From the NCBI GenBank assembly GCA_001898225.1, contig MKTJ01000040.1, forward strand, positions 24,917 to 88,916: DNA of 64,000 bases, in the 5' to 3' direction. The notes under the pieces were generated by a model. It saw only the letters and a list, made by a program, of their open reading frames with translations. It was not told the DNA's origin and did no database searches. Source of the DNA: Chloroflexi bacterium 54-19 (lineage in GTDB: Bacteria; Chloroflexota; Chloroflexia; Chloroheliales; Chloroheliaceae). Below, in pieces: positions 10,931-20,200 of this stretch; the stretch's first letter is position 1; the number at the start of each line of letters is the position of its first letter. The position numbers were made by a program, and so were the translations under genes.

Positions 10931-13099
10931 TTAGCTGGCGGAGTCCAATACGCAGGGGATTGAGAAATAGAAAGTGCTGCCTTCACCCTGGACGCTTTCG
11001 GCCCAGATACGCCCGCCGTGGGTTTCGACCACCAGCTTGCATAAAGCCAGGCCCAACCCGGTGCCGCTCCGATTTTTGGCGACAGTCGGCAACTGGGTAA
11101 ACTTGTCAAAGATACGTTCGAGTTGGGTGGGCGGGATGCCCGGTCCCTGGTCGCGGATAGATACAAGCAAGGCTTTGAGTTGCCCGCCGCCCGCTTCCGC
11201 TGCTTTGCTCTGGTCGCGCAGGAAGGCTGTTGAGCCCCGCCGCAAGACGTTCGGGTCGAGGGCGGTCGTGGTGCCGCGCCGCCGGATTACTTCTTCGACC
11301 TGGGCGGTAATCTCAATATCGGTCCCTGCCGGGCTGAACCGGATGGCGTTCGAAAGCAGGTTGACGATGACCCGGCGCAATTTCTCACTATCCACCCGGA
11401 TATGGATCGGCTGTTCCGGCACATCCACGTTGATAGAAAGCTGTTTTTCGTGGGCGGTAATAATGATCTGGGAAATACTGCCGGTAATCAGTTCTTCCAG
11501 GTTGATGACTTCCAGGTCGAGCGGCATCCGGCCCGCTTCCAGGCGGCTGACCTCGAGCAGGGCGTTTATCAGTTCGAGCAGGTTATAGCAGTTACGCGAG
11601 ACCTGTTCCATGAACTCGCGCTGGCGCTCCGAGTTCTCGTCAACGGCCTCGGATTCCTCCATCAGACTGCTGACCAGTTCGATACCACCGATAATCGAGG
11701 TCAGCGGGCTGCGCAGGTCGTGGACCAGCATGCTGATAAAGTCGTCGCGGAGTTGTTCCAGTTCGCGCTGCTGGGTGGTGTCGTGAAAAACGTTCAGCCA
11801 GCCGATAATCCGGGCTGCGCCGTCCCGCACCGGCACGATAGCCCAGTCCACATAGCGCCGTTTGGGGTCATCAATGGTAATTTTTCGCTGGATATAGCCG
11901 TCCGGTTTGCGCCGCAAGTCTCGCAGGATATGGCCGACCAGTTCGGCGCTAAAACGAGGTTCGCTCTCGAAAGCCTCACCGAGCATGTTCGCGACCACTT
12001 CAATCGGCTGGTCAAGCACCTGCTCCTGTTCCAGAAGCATCAATTCCGAGAAACGAGGGTTGCACAACACCACCCTGAAACTGCTATCGAGCATCAAAAT
12101 GCCGTCCGTGACCGAGTTAAGAACCGCTTCAATCCGGTCGCGCTCCTGCATGACCTGTTCATAGAGCAGGGCGTTGCTGATGGCAATGGCGGCCTGGGGA
12201 GCCAGCAGGTTCAATAGACGCACATCGTTATCGTTAAAGGTGCGTTTGGTGTGGTCATCCATAATCCCCAACACACCGATTACCCGGCCCCCGGTAAAAA
12301 GAGGGACGTTCAGCAGGGCGGTAACATCTATGTCGTTCTGGTAGTTCTGGGCCCGCCCGCTCCACTCGGCATAGTTGTTGATGCGGAAGGGTTTGTTGGT
12401 GATAGCGACCAATCCAGCCGCGCCTTCGCCATAGTTGAGGGTACGCCCGATAAACGAGGACGCGGGCGGAATATTATATTCGGCCATGATGGTCAGTTTT
12501 TGCTCGTCCTCGTAGCAGAGATACAGAAAGGCGGCCTGGGCTTTTAAAAGCTGACAACTCCGGGCTGTAATGAGGTTGAGCAACTCGGCCAGGGTCAATT
12601 GCGAACCCACTGCGAGGGCTGTTTCGTGGAGCATGCTCAATTCTTCCGCCCGGCGCTCGGTTTCCTGGTAATGCTGGGCTTTTTCCTCGGCAGCCGCCAA
12701 TAGCGCGTCGGTGCTTCTTTTGAGTCGGATTAATGAGCGCGCCCGCGCGATAACTTCCAGGTGCTGAATTGGCTTTACCAGCACATCATCGGCCCCGGCT
12801 TCGAGACCGCGCAGTTTGTCGGCAACATCGGTGGTAATAAGGATAATCGGGGTGAAGCTGATTTTCGGGTCGGTCTTGAGGCGCTGGGTCAATTGAAAGC
12901 CGTTCAGGCCACCGGCGGTAATATCGGCCAGGACGAGGTCGGGGTTGGTAGCATAGATTTGTTCGAGGCCGCTCACCCCACCGGGCGCAATAGTAACATT
13001 ATAACCTTCTCGTTTGAGTATCCGGCTCAAAACCGCGAGGTTATCTTCGTTGTTATCAATGATTAGGACGCGACCCGCAGGACTTTCTTCAATAACCAT
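10931..13099 (-). CDS. Hybrid sensor histidine kinase: REC-GAF-PAS-HisKA-HATPase
   Basis: 722 residues, soluble. An N-terminal receiver (about 10-125) has the acidic pair region DNNED, the phosphoacceptor in LVLADI and the conserved Lys in VKPI. A coiled linker leads to a GAF domain (about 157-310), then a PAS domain (about 318-440, followed by YVDWAIVPVRD), HisKA (H-box LVHDLRSPL) and HATPase_c with NLLSNAIRF (N box), DQGPGIPP (G1) and GTGLGLALCK (G2). An N-terminal receiver on a kinase usually means it is driven by another kinase. No separate response regulator is adjacent; the downstream gene is a GNAT enzyme. Confidence 0.93.
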   Translation of the reverse strand: MVIEESPAGRVLIIDNNEDNLAVLSRILKREGYNVTIAPGGVSGLEQIYATNPDLVLADITAGGLNGFQLTQRLKTDPKISFTPIILITTDVADKLRGLEAGADDVLVKPIQHLEVIARARSLIRLKRSTDALLAAAEEKAQHYQETERRAEELSMLHETALAVGSQLTLAELLNLITARSCQLLKAQAAFLYLCYEDEQKLTIMAEYNIPPASSFIGRTLNYGEGAAGLVAITNKPFRINNYAEWSGRAQNYQNDIDVTALLNVPLFTGGRVIGVLGIMDDHTKRTFNDNDVRLLNLLAPQAAIAISNALLYEQVMQERDRIEAVLNSVTDGILMLDSSFRVVLCNPRFSELMLLEQEQVLDQPIEVVANMLGEAFESEPRFSAELVGHILRDLRRKPDGYIQRKITIDDPKRRYVDWAIVPVRDGAARIIGWLNVFHDTTQQRELEQLRDDFISMLVHDLRSPLTSIIGGIELVSSLMEESEAVDENSERQREFMEQVSRNCYNLLELINALLEVSRLEAGRMPLDLEVINLEELITGSISQIIITAHEKQLSINVDVPEQPIHIRVDSEKLRRVIVNLLSNAIRFSPAGTDIEITAQVEEVIRRRGTTTALDPNVLRRGSTAFLRDQSKAAEAGGGQLKALLVSIRDQGPGIPPTQLERIFDKFTQLPTVAKNRSGTGLGLALCKLVVETHGGRIWAESVQGEGSTFYFSIPCVLDSAS

Positions 13100-13144
13100 A
13101 AAATGCTTGTCTTGGCCGGATTAGTACCCAAAAAGATTAGCTCT

Positions 13145-13173
13145 ATTATATGGATTGCTTTTAAAATTAGCAA
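13145..13173 (-). promoter_or_regulatory. Promoter of the REC-GAF-PAS kinase
   Basis: Minus strand TTGCTA, 17 bp, TATAAT; predicted start of transcription about 40 bases before the ATG. Confidence 0.75.
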
Positions 13174-13292
13174 CGCTCTAAAATCAACCAAAAATACTAT
13201 TTTCGGGAATTTTGCGCACAAAAACCACGGATTTAAAACGGCCTGGCGGCTTTCCCCCAAAATTAAGCCCGTTCTTTTTCGGATAGAATTTA

Positions 13293-15665
13293 TTACTCCG
13301 TATCCCGCCGCATATGCTTGAGCATGTTGCGTAATTCCAGTTCGTTGGGGAAGGTTTCAACGGCCATATCCAGTAATAGGATGGCGAATTTCGGTTTGCC
13401 GACTTCCCGGTAAGCGGTGGCGAGGGCCTTGTACCCCAGCACCGGCATCTGTTCGAATTCCTCGACGGTGGCAAAGTCAAAGAGCGGGTCCTGTTCCACT
13501 ACCCGTTTGAACTCCTCGGTGCTGGCGGCAAACCGCCCGGCGTAGGCGTAATCAATGGCCTGGCGGGCGTGCAGGGCCAGGCTATCACCACTACCACCTT
13601 CAGGCTGGCCGAAAGCTGCGTCAAAACCACCCCGGCTATTGCCCGTCTCATTACTCCCGGCACGCGAACTACCGGGAGGGGTCGTCCCCTGGGTTGGCGT
13701 CTGGAAACCGGCGGTCGGATTAGAGCCAAACGACCCGGTCTTCCCGCTCGCAGTCGAGGGAGTGTCGCTGGTAGGGGTCCGGCCAAAGCTGCCTGTACTA
13801 CCCGCGCCGGTCCCGGAAGGAGTTGTAAAGCCTTTCGTTGGGTCGTTGCCGGTGCTACCGCTGCCGGTCGGGGCAGGCCGGTTGGGCGTGGTCGGCTGGT
13901 TGATTGGTTTCACTACCGGCTCGGTGCGCTGGCTGGGCAGCGAAGTTTTGAACGGCGGCAAATCGGAGCCGGGCTGGGGCTGGATAGGCCGCACCAGGGG
14001 TTCCGCGCCGGGCCGGTTGGAAAGGGGCCGGGGTGGCAGCGGCGAATCGCTACTATCCCCAAAAGGCGAAGTGTCATAATCGGGCGAGTTGTCCGTATCG
14101 AAATCCAGGCCTGCCTCGTCTTCAGGGATCTGGTCGAGTTTGTGGACCTCGCCGCTCCCAAAGACCCGCTGATTTTCACCCAGGTTGGAGGGACGGTAGG
14201 CCCCGGTATCGGTAAAGGGGTTTTGCCGGTTGCGCGGGGTGGCGGTGGTGCCTTTATCGTTGGCGGCGGCCTGCGACAGGCGCGTCTTCAGGTCGGGCGG
14301 GCTGTTCAGGGCCGGGGCCCGTTTCGGCGGTTTGGGAGTATCTTCTTCGTCATTCGAGCCGGGTTTGAGATAAGTCCAGAACTTGCGAAGACCATAAAGG
14401 GTCTTGGCGGCCCCATCTTCCAGGGCGTAGGCGAACTGGCGGCCCCGGTCACCGCCCAAGGGCGTAAACCGCAGCACTACATAGACCAGGCCAAGCAGGA
14501 TTAAGATTACCAGCAGGATAGTAAAGATGTTGATGCCACCCTTTTTAGAATTAGGGTCGTTACCGGACCCGCCATCGCCACTCCCGGCAGTCGGGGCAGG
14601 TGTCCCGGTCTGGTTTACCTGGGCGTTCAGAACGCTGTTATTGCTGCCGTTGAACACGAAAAGTTTATCGCCTTCGGGCCGCCCGATATAGTCGGCGGAA
14701 GTGGCGGCGGACGCCCCCTGCTGGATGGTTTGCAGGTAAGCCGGGTCTTTTAGCTGGGCAAACGAGTAGTTGAGCAGATTGGTCGGGTCGGCCCGGTAGC
14801 CTTCGGTTTGCTCACCCATCACGACCGTAATAACCGTGGTGCTATCCCTGGTGGCGCTGCCGACCAGGACGAGCCCGGCGTTATCGGTGTAGCCAGGCTT
14901 GATGCCGTTGGCCCCTGGGTTGGCCTTCAGGTAAGGATTGTTCAGGTTGTTGAGGGCGTGCCCGGCGACGGTCGCGGTCTGAGTACCGACAATCTGTTTG
15001 AGAAGCGGGTTTTTCAACAGGTACCACCCGCTAATTGCCAGGTCGAAGGGGCTGGAAACATGGCCGTCCTGGTCGAGGCCGTGCGGGTTGGCGTAGTGGC
15101 TGTCCAGCATCCCCAGTTGGGTGGCATAGCTGTTCATGCGGGCGACAAACTTGGTGATAGGGTCGCCCGGCCCGGCAATTTTAGCCCCGGCATAGCGGGC
15201 AATCGCCAGCGCGCCGTCGTTACCGCTGTTCATGAGGGTACCCCACAGCAAATCCTGGAAGGAGATGACCTCGCCTTCCGAGAGGGGGATACTGGCCTCA
15301 CCGACCAGGTCGTCTTTGACAACTTTATAGGTTTCGCTAAGACTGACACCGGGGATAGAAAAAGCGGTAAGCACCGTCATAATCTTGGTGGTGCTTGCCA
15401 TGGGCAGGGCTTTATGGATATTTTTGCCGTAGATAATCCGGCCTGAAGCCACGTCAACGGCAATAGCCGCCGGGGCGGCGACCTGGGGCGGGGCCAGTTC
15501 GGCGTAAACTGGGGCGGGGCGGAATAAGGTTAACCCCACCACTATTTGCAGGGCCAGGGCCAGCAACAAAGCCAGCCGGGCCAAGGTGGATTTAGTTGGT
15601 AAGACCGGGTGTACCGGAGCAGCAAGAGCTTTTGTGCTTTTTGGCTGTCGGGTGGCCTTGAGCAT
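13293..15665 (-). CDS. D-alanyl-D-alanine carboxypeptidase (S11) with membrane anchor and long cytoplasmic tail
   Basis: A frame runs to 15803, but the promoter at 15771-15799 lies inside it, so the ATG at 15665 (790 residues) is preferred. A signal/anchor helix at about 29-46 precedes the peptidase domain with S-T-T-K (Ser91, Lys94), S-G-N (147-149) and K-P-G (256-258; usually K-T-G). The domain trims the terminal D-Ala of peptidoglycan stem peptides outside the membrane. A second helix at about 379-400 is followed by some 390 residues that should be cytoplasmic: a low-complexity Gly/Ser/Thr/Pro stretch and a final helical TPR-like segment (ALHARQAIDYAYAGRFAAS onward). Family members are usually about 400 residues. 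The tail is the unusual part. Confidence 0.88.
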   Translation of the reverse strand: MLKATRQPKSTKALAAPVHPVLPTKSTLARLALLLALALQIVVGLTLFRPAPVYAELAPPQVAAPAAIAVDVASGRIIYGKNIHKALPMASTTKIMTVLTAFSIPGVSLSETYKVVKDDLVGEASIPLSEGEVISFQDLLWGTLMNSGNDGALAIARYAGAKIAGPGDPITKFVARMNSYATQLGMLDSHYANPHGLDQDGHVSSPFDLAISGWYLLKNPLLKQIVGTQTATVAGHALNNLNNPYLKANPGANGIKPGYTDNAGLVLVGSATRDSTTVITVVMGEQTEGYRADPTNLLNYSFAQLKDPAYLQTIQQGASAATSADYIGRPEGDKLFVFNGSNNSVLNAQVNQTGTPAPTAGSGDGGSGNDPNSKKGGINIFTILLVILILLGLVYVVLRFTPLGGDRGRQFAYALEDGAAKTLYGLRKFWTYLKPGSNDEEDTPKPPKRAPALNSPPDLKTRLSQAAANDKGTTATPRNRQNPFTDTGAYRPSNLGENQRVFGSGEVHKLDQIPEDEAGLDFDTDNSPDYDTSPFGDSSDSPLPPRPLSNRPGAEPLVRPIQPQPGSDLPPFKTSLPSQRTEPVVKPINQPTTPNRPAPTGSGSTGNDPTKGFTTPSGTGAGSTGSFGRTPTSDTPSTASGKTGSFGSNPTAGFQTPTQGTTPPGSSRAGSNETGNSRGGFDAAFGQPEGGSGDSLALHARQAIDYAYAGRFAASTEEFKRVVEQDPLFDFATVEEFEQMPVLGYKALATAYREVGKPKFAILLLDMAVETFPNELELRNMLKHMRRDTE

Positions 15666-15770
15666 TAAACTTTTCAAGCGTATGTTGCTTTCTTTGAGAC
15701 TGTGAGCCAGCTTTTTTTGGAAACCCCTGTCCCTTCGATTTGGTTGAAATAACCAGGCTCTCTTTGATTC

Positions 15771-15799
15771 ATGATAGCATATGCGTGGTACTGTGTCTA
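15771..15799 (-). promoter_or_regulatory. Promoter of the carboxypeptidase gene
   Basis: Minus strand TAGACA, 17 bp, TATCAT, with an extended -10 (TGC before TATCAT). Confidence 0.72.
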
Positions 15800-15862
15800 G
15801 CATTTAGGGGTCTGGCTTTACATATCCCCTACCGCCGGAGCCGCTTTCCGGTCAGGGTTCGG

Positions 15863-15891
15863 TTGACAGTCGCGCCATCTTCGCGTAGAAT
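15863..15891 (+). promoter_or_regulatory. Promoter of the DUF4446 gene
   Basis: TTGACA, 17 bp, TAGAAT: consensus -35 and five of six -10 bases, about 80 bases before the start codon. Confidence 0.88.
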
Positions 15892-15976
15892 CAGCCCAAT
15901 CCGCCCGGACAAATGCTTCCGGTGTGACTAAATTTTGCAGTTTAGAAACTGGTCTCTACAGGAGAATACACTTGGC

Positions 15977-16507
15977 ATGACCCCATTTCAGGAATTTTTC
16001 CAGAATTACGGCCCTTATTTATGGTTAGTTTTGTTATTGCTGTTTCTGGGGCTGGCATACATGTTTTATCGCTTCCAGAGCCGCTATCGCAAAGATTACC
16101 AGCAACTCGACGCGCTGCTTCGCTCTAACGGAGGCGAGGGGGGCCTGGAAAAATTGCTCGAACGTCTTTCCAGCCTGGAACGAGATGCCGCCATGCTCGA
16201 TGTGATGCAGACGGTCGTGCGCGAACTGGAACTGCGCCAGAACCAGTCTTTCCAGTCAGTCGGCCTGGTCCGGTTCAACCCCTTTACCGATATGGGGGGC
16301 GACCAGAGTTTCGCCCTGTCTATCGTGGATAGTTACGGCAACGGGTTTGTCTTGAGCAGTCTGCATGGCCGCACCGCCACCAGGGTTTACGCCAAGACAG
16401 TCCGCCGGGGCCAGTCCACCCAGACCGTTTCCGCCGAGGAGCAGGCCGCGATTGACCAGGCCATGCGCTTCCAGCAACTTCCACCCGATACGCCCATCCA
16501 GGCTTAA
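15977..16507 (+). CDS. DUF4446 family membrane-anchored protein
   Basis: 176 residues from the ATG at 15977 (AGGAG about 12 bases upstream). One N-terminal membrane helix (about 12-33), then a charged, coiled-coil-prone stretch with R-x-x-Y-x-x-L-x-A-L-L, and the DUF4446 core VGLVRFNPFTDMGGDQSFAL, LDS/VDSYGNGFVLSSLHGR, TRVYAKTV. DUF4446 proteins are common in Firmicutes and Chloroflexota, often near parB, gid or cell-envelope genes; the biochemical role is not established. Pairing with a peptidoglycan carboxypeptidase is compatible with an envelope function. It converges on the AT-rich gene with only 3 bases between the stops. Confidence 0.85.
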   Translation: MTPFQEFFQNYGPYLWLVLLLLFLGLAYMFYRFQSRYRKDYQQLDALLRSNGGEGGLEKLLERLSSLERDAAMLDVMQTVVRELELRQNQSFQSVGLVRFNPFTDMGGDQSFALSIVDSYGNGFVLSSLHGRTATRVYAKTVRRGQSTQTVSAEEQAAIDQAMRFQQLPPDTPIQA

Positions 16508-16510
16508 TCA

Positions 16511-17257
16511 TTAATTAGTATGTTGGGCTAAATCCCAGGCTTGGGGAATAGCTTCGGTTAACCACCACTCCCAGAACTCTAGCCGTTTTTGCGCGTCAAA
16601 TCTAACATTGACGAGTCCTTTATATCCTACTAATACAGCCCATCCACCAGGAGCATTTTCATCTATCGCGCTCCACGCCTTTGCAGACCAGGCTGCAAAA
16701 TCAAAAGAAGTGTTGGTTTCGTCGTCATTTATATTGATAAATTTTTTACTCTGAATTTGAGAATTAATTCGCCATAAACCAATTAACGCCATTGCTAGAG
16801 TTTCTTCACTACTCACACTTACACAATAAGCGTTGTAGCTAAAATCCCATTCTAAAGACCCCACCGTAGCATGAGAGTTAGATAACAATATAGATGCCTC
16901 TTTAGGATTCATTGTGCGTGTTAATAAAGCCTTGGTTGCCTCTAGCAAAATTATTGTTACATTCGTTGTTTCAGGGTCTTCTTTATGTATTCTAACCCAT
17001 TCTTTTTCCCATAAAGGTAAAACTTTTTGAACACTCACAATAGCCAAATGTGCTAAAGCCAAATCTGCCACGGACAAATCTAAATTGCCTGACTCAATCT
17101 GCTCGTTAACTTTGATAAAATCCATTTCATGATTTGATGTCCCAAAACTCCTATAAAGGCTAAGCCGCTCAAGAGGTTTCAAATGATGCTGAGGGTCATC
17201 TCTTACAGCTTCCAAAAATTGGTCAATTAAATGCTGTGTTATCTCCGGTAGTTCCAT
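16511..17257 (-). CDS. AT-rich gene of unknown function, possibly Imm5-like
   Basis: 248 codons, all-helical in appearance, no signal peptide or membrane helix. By eye its GC content is near 40%, against about 60% in the neighbouring genes, and it uses AT-ending codons; this suggests recent arrival. The pattern ADLALAHLAIVSVQKVLPLWEKEW, then a run of alternating helices with A-x-x-L-L-x-R, resembles the Imm5 family of immunity proteins from polymorphic toxin systems, but the similarity is weak and from memory. No toxin gene is adjacent. It starts 21 bases after the stop of the nuclease-helicase gene on the same strand, so it probably belongs to that operon. The start codon has no clear ribosome site. 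Confidence 0.6.
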   Translation of the reverse strand: MELPEITQHLIDQFLEAVRDDPQHHLKPLERLSLYRSFGTSNHEMDFIKVNEQIESGNLDLSVADLALAHLAIVSVQKVLPLWEKEWVRIHKEDPETTNVTIILLEATKALLTRTMNPKEASILLSNSHATVGSLEWDFSYNAYCVSVSSEETLAMALIGLWRINSQIQSKKFININDDETNTSFDFAAWSAKAWSAIDENAPGGWAVLVGYKGLVNVRFDAQKRLEFWEWWLTEAIPQAWDLAQHTN

Positions 17258-17278
17258 TTAATATTTAACAGCCTATAT

Positions 17279-20200
17279 TTAGGCCGGGGGCTCGACGGGC
17301 TGGTTGCCCCAGACCTCGACCCGCTGCCCTTCGATTTCGCCCTGCCAGAGCGGGACGGTGCAGGTGTGGCGGAGCAGGTTCTTCCAGATCTGGCTGTTGG
17401 CGAAGGCAGACTCTTCCGGGCTGAACAGGGTAAAGATAGATTGCGCGGCTACCAGGATCATCTTGCGTTTGGCCCGGCTGATAGCGACCGTCAGCCGCCG
17501 AGGGTCGTAGAGAAATTCTCCGGCCTGTAACAGGTAGTCCTTGTCGCTTTCGGTCGCGCTCACCAGGATTACTTCACGTTCACCTCCCTGGAAGCGTTCG
17601 ACCGTGTCCACCGCCGCCGCGACCGGGAACTCGTCCGCCTCGCTGGCAGGTTTGATACGGGCCAGGAGTTGTTGCAAGGCCGCCCGCTGGGCCCGGTGCG
17701 GTACCACCACGCCCATACCTTCCTGGGCATCCAGGCCGTAAAGATTGGCGAGACTTTCCAGGATAGGTTCGATAAGGACTTGCTCGAAGGGGTTGCGGGT
17801 CTGGCTCTGCCCTTCGTTGTGGGTGACGACCACCAGGGGATAGGCCGGGTTTAGGACGGCGGCCAGGAACGGCCCGGCGGGGTCTTTCCCGGCCAACAAA
17901 TCCTGTTTGAGCGAGTGGTAAGCGATAGAATCTTTCGAATAAATCTCGCGGCGCAGGAATTCGGCCATCGCGGCGTGCAGCCGGAACGAACGGGCAAACT
18001 TGATGACCGGGGGCGGCGGGTCCAGGGCCATGAGAGTCTCGAAAAGTGACTGGTAGGACTTGTATTCTTTAAAAGTCCGGCGCGCTTCGCCCTCCCAGTC
18101 GTGCTTGATAATAGGCGGCATCTGGCGGTGGTCGCCCACCACGATAAGCTGGCCGCTCACCTTGAGGGTAAGGGCTGCCATGCACGCTTCCGGCAAGTTC
18201 ATCTGCGAGGCTTCGTCCAGCACCAGGCAGTCGGCGAATTGCTGGGTGAAAATGCTCCCCTTTTTCTCGCGCATGCCGTAAATCCCGCCGGGGGTCGCCG
18301 CCGCCACGCACCAGGGCGTCGAAAGCAAAGTTTGACGGTTGGTCGGCTCGCCCTTGGCTTTATCGCCATCTTTAGTAAGGTTGATTATGCCCGGTCGCTC
18401 GTCTTTGCGCCCTGCTATCCGGTAAAGCGGTATATCTAGCAGGCGCAGGTCGAAATACCGGTCGAACAATTCCGGCTGCTGCTGGCGCAACCAGGCCAGT
18501 TTTTGCTGCACTTCCAGGACATTTTCCAGAAGGACATCGGTGGCGGCGTGGGTCTTACAGGCCAGCACCACCCGGCCATCCTGGTTGGCCGAAAGGGCGG
18601 CTTGCAGGCGGGCAAAGACCGCGAACCCGGTCGAGTAACTTTTGCCGGTGCCGGGCGGTCCCTGCACCAGGATAACCGGGTCGGCCAGGTGGCCGCCGAT
18701 GTAGGCTTGCTTGCTTTCCTCGAAGCCGTGCAGGAGACCATGTTCCTCGAAGGCTTGCAGCCCGGCCAGGAAACGGGCCTGTCCTTCCAGGCTGGCTTCA
18801 GTCCGGGGTAAAGGCTGGTTGGAGGGGTGGGCCAACCGGTTATAGAGCGTGTTCGAGCCGGTCGAAGGCTGGTCTTCCAGTTCCGCCAGCCCTTCGGTTA
18901 CCTGTAAATTCCAGTAGGTATACCAGTTATTTATGTCGGGGTCGAGGGTATAGAACTGGTCGGCCACCAGGGGTTTGTCCATAGCCCCAAAGACATAGCC
19001 TTTGGCAGCAGCATTGGAAAAAGATTTTTGGGGCGTTACCTCGACAAAGGCGGTAGCGTCCTGGCCCGCCTGGCCCGGTTCAAGAGTTATCTTTTCGATG
19101 GTGACGCGCATGCCGTAGAGCATCTGCTTGGGGGTCGGCGTGTTCGGGGTCCGTTCTTCCGGCGGCAGGCGTTCGTCCGAGGTCCAGCGCGGAAAAATAA
19201 TAACCGTATCGCCTTCGCGCAGATTGCTCAGGGCTAAAATTTCTTCGGGTGGGCACCAGACCCCGGCGGTTTCGAGCCGTAGCTTGAAGCTCATCCCTTC
19301 CTGCGACCATTCGCTTTCGGCTTTTTGGGCTGCCGGAAGCATGACTTTTTTAGCGTTCGGGTTGGCCGCTTTGTAATCGGCCCGGTACTTCTGGCCGAGG
19401 TTGTAACGCCGCAGGTTGTCGCGGTTGCGTTCGGCGGTGGCGGCGTCCTGGTCGCTTTCGAGATAGCGCACCAGCAACGTTTCACCCATCAAGACCCGGC
19501 GTTCGGGTGCGAGGTTGCGAGTGGATTTCCAGGCTCCCAGCTCGACGTGCCGTTCGATGGTGACGAACTCTTGCAGGGCGTGAGCGAGGGTGCGGGCCTT
19601 TTGCTCGAAGGTCGCCAGGTCGGGCAGGTTAAAGGCGGTCTTTTCGGTCAGGTGGTTACCCTTAAAGCTTTTAGCAACCCACTCGATAGCTTCCAACCGC
19701 CGGACCTCGAACCCGCTGATTAAAGAAAGGGTGGCAGTCCGGTAGTGAGTGAAGGTGTCGGACTCGCCGGTGGGCGGTCCCGGCAAATCGTCCCAGGCGG
19801 CGTAGACGTATTCCAGGGGAATAAGGCTGCTAAAGCGGGCGCGATTGGTGTACCAGGCCGAGGTGCCCGGCTCGGTGGTAGCCTCGTCGAGCCTGCCCCA
19901 GAAGTCAAAGAGGTGTTCCTTGAAAATCTCGCGGTAATCGGTCCCTTCGCGCCAGTTGAATTTGAGATAGGCCGCTACCGCCTGCAAGGACTGGCAGACC
20001 ATCGGGAAATTCTTCAACTCGCGGATTTCGTTTTCGAGATAAGAGACGAGCGGCGAATCGAAGGCCGCCAGTTGGGTCAGGAAATCGTAGAGCGGGGTCG
20101 CGCCCAGGATGCCTTGCAGGTGGCGGGACAGCCCTTCCAGCAGGGTTTGCTGGGCCCATTTGTCATAGAAAACCAGGTGAATCGGGGCTTTAGCCTCACC

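Larger units (their letters stand above)
15666..15976. other. Divergent promoter region, carboxypeptidase / DUF4446
   Basis: About 310 bases without a gene. It contains back-to-back promoters for the two flanking genes, 64 bp apart, and untranslated leaders of about 100 and 80 bases. Nothing else is recognisable. Confidence 0.7.
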
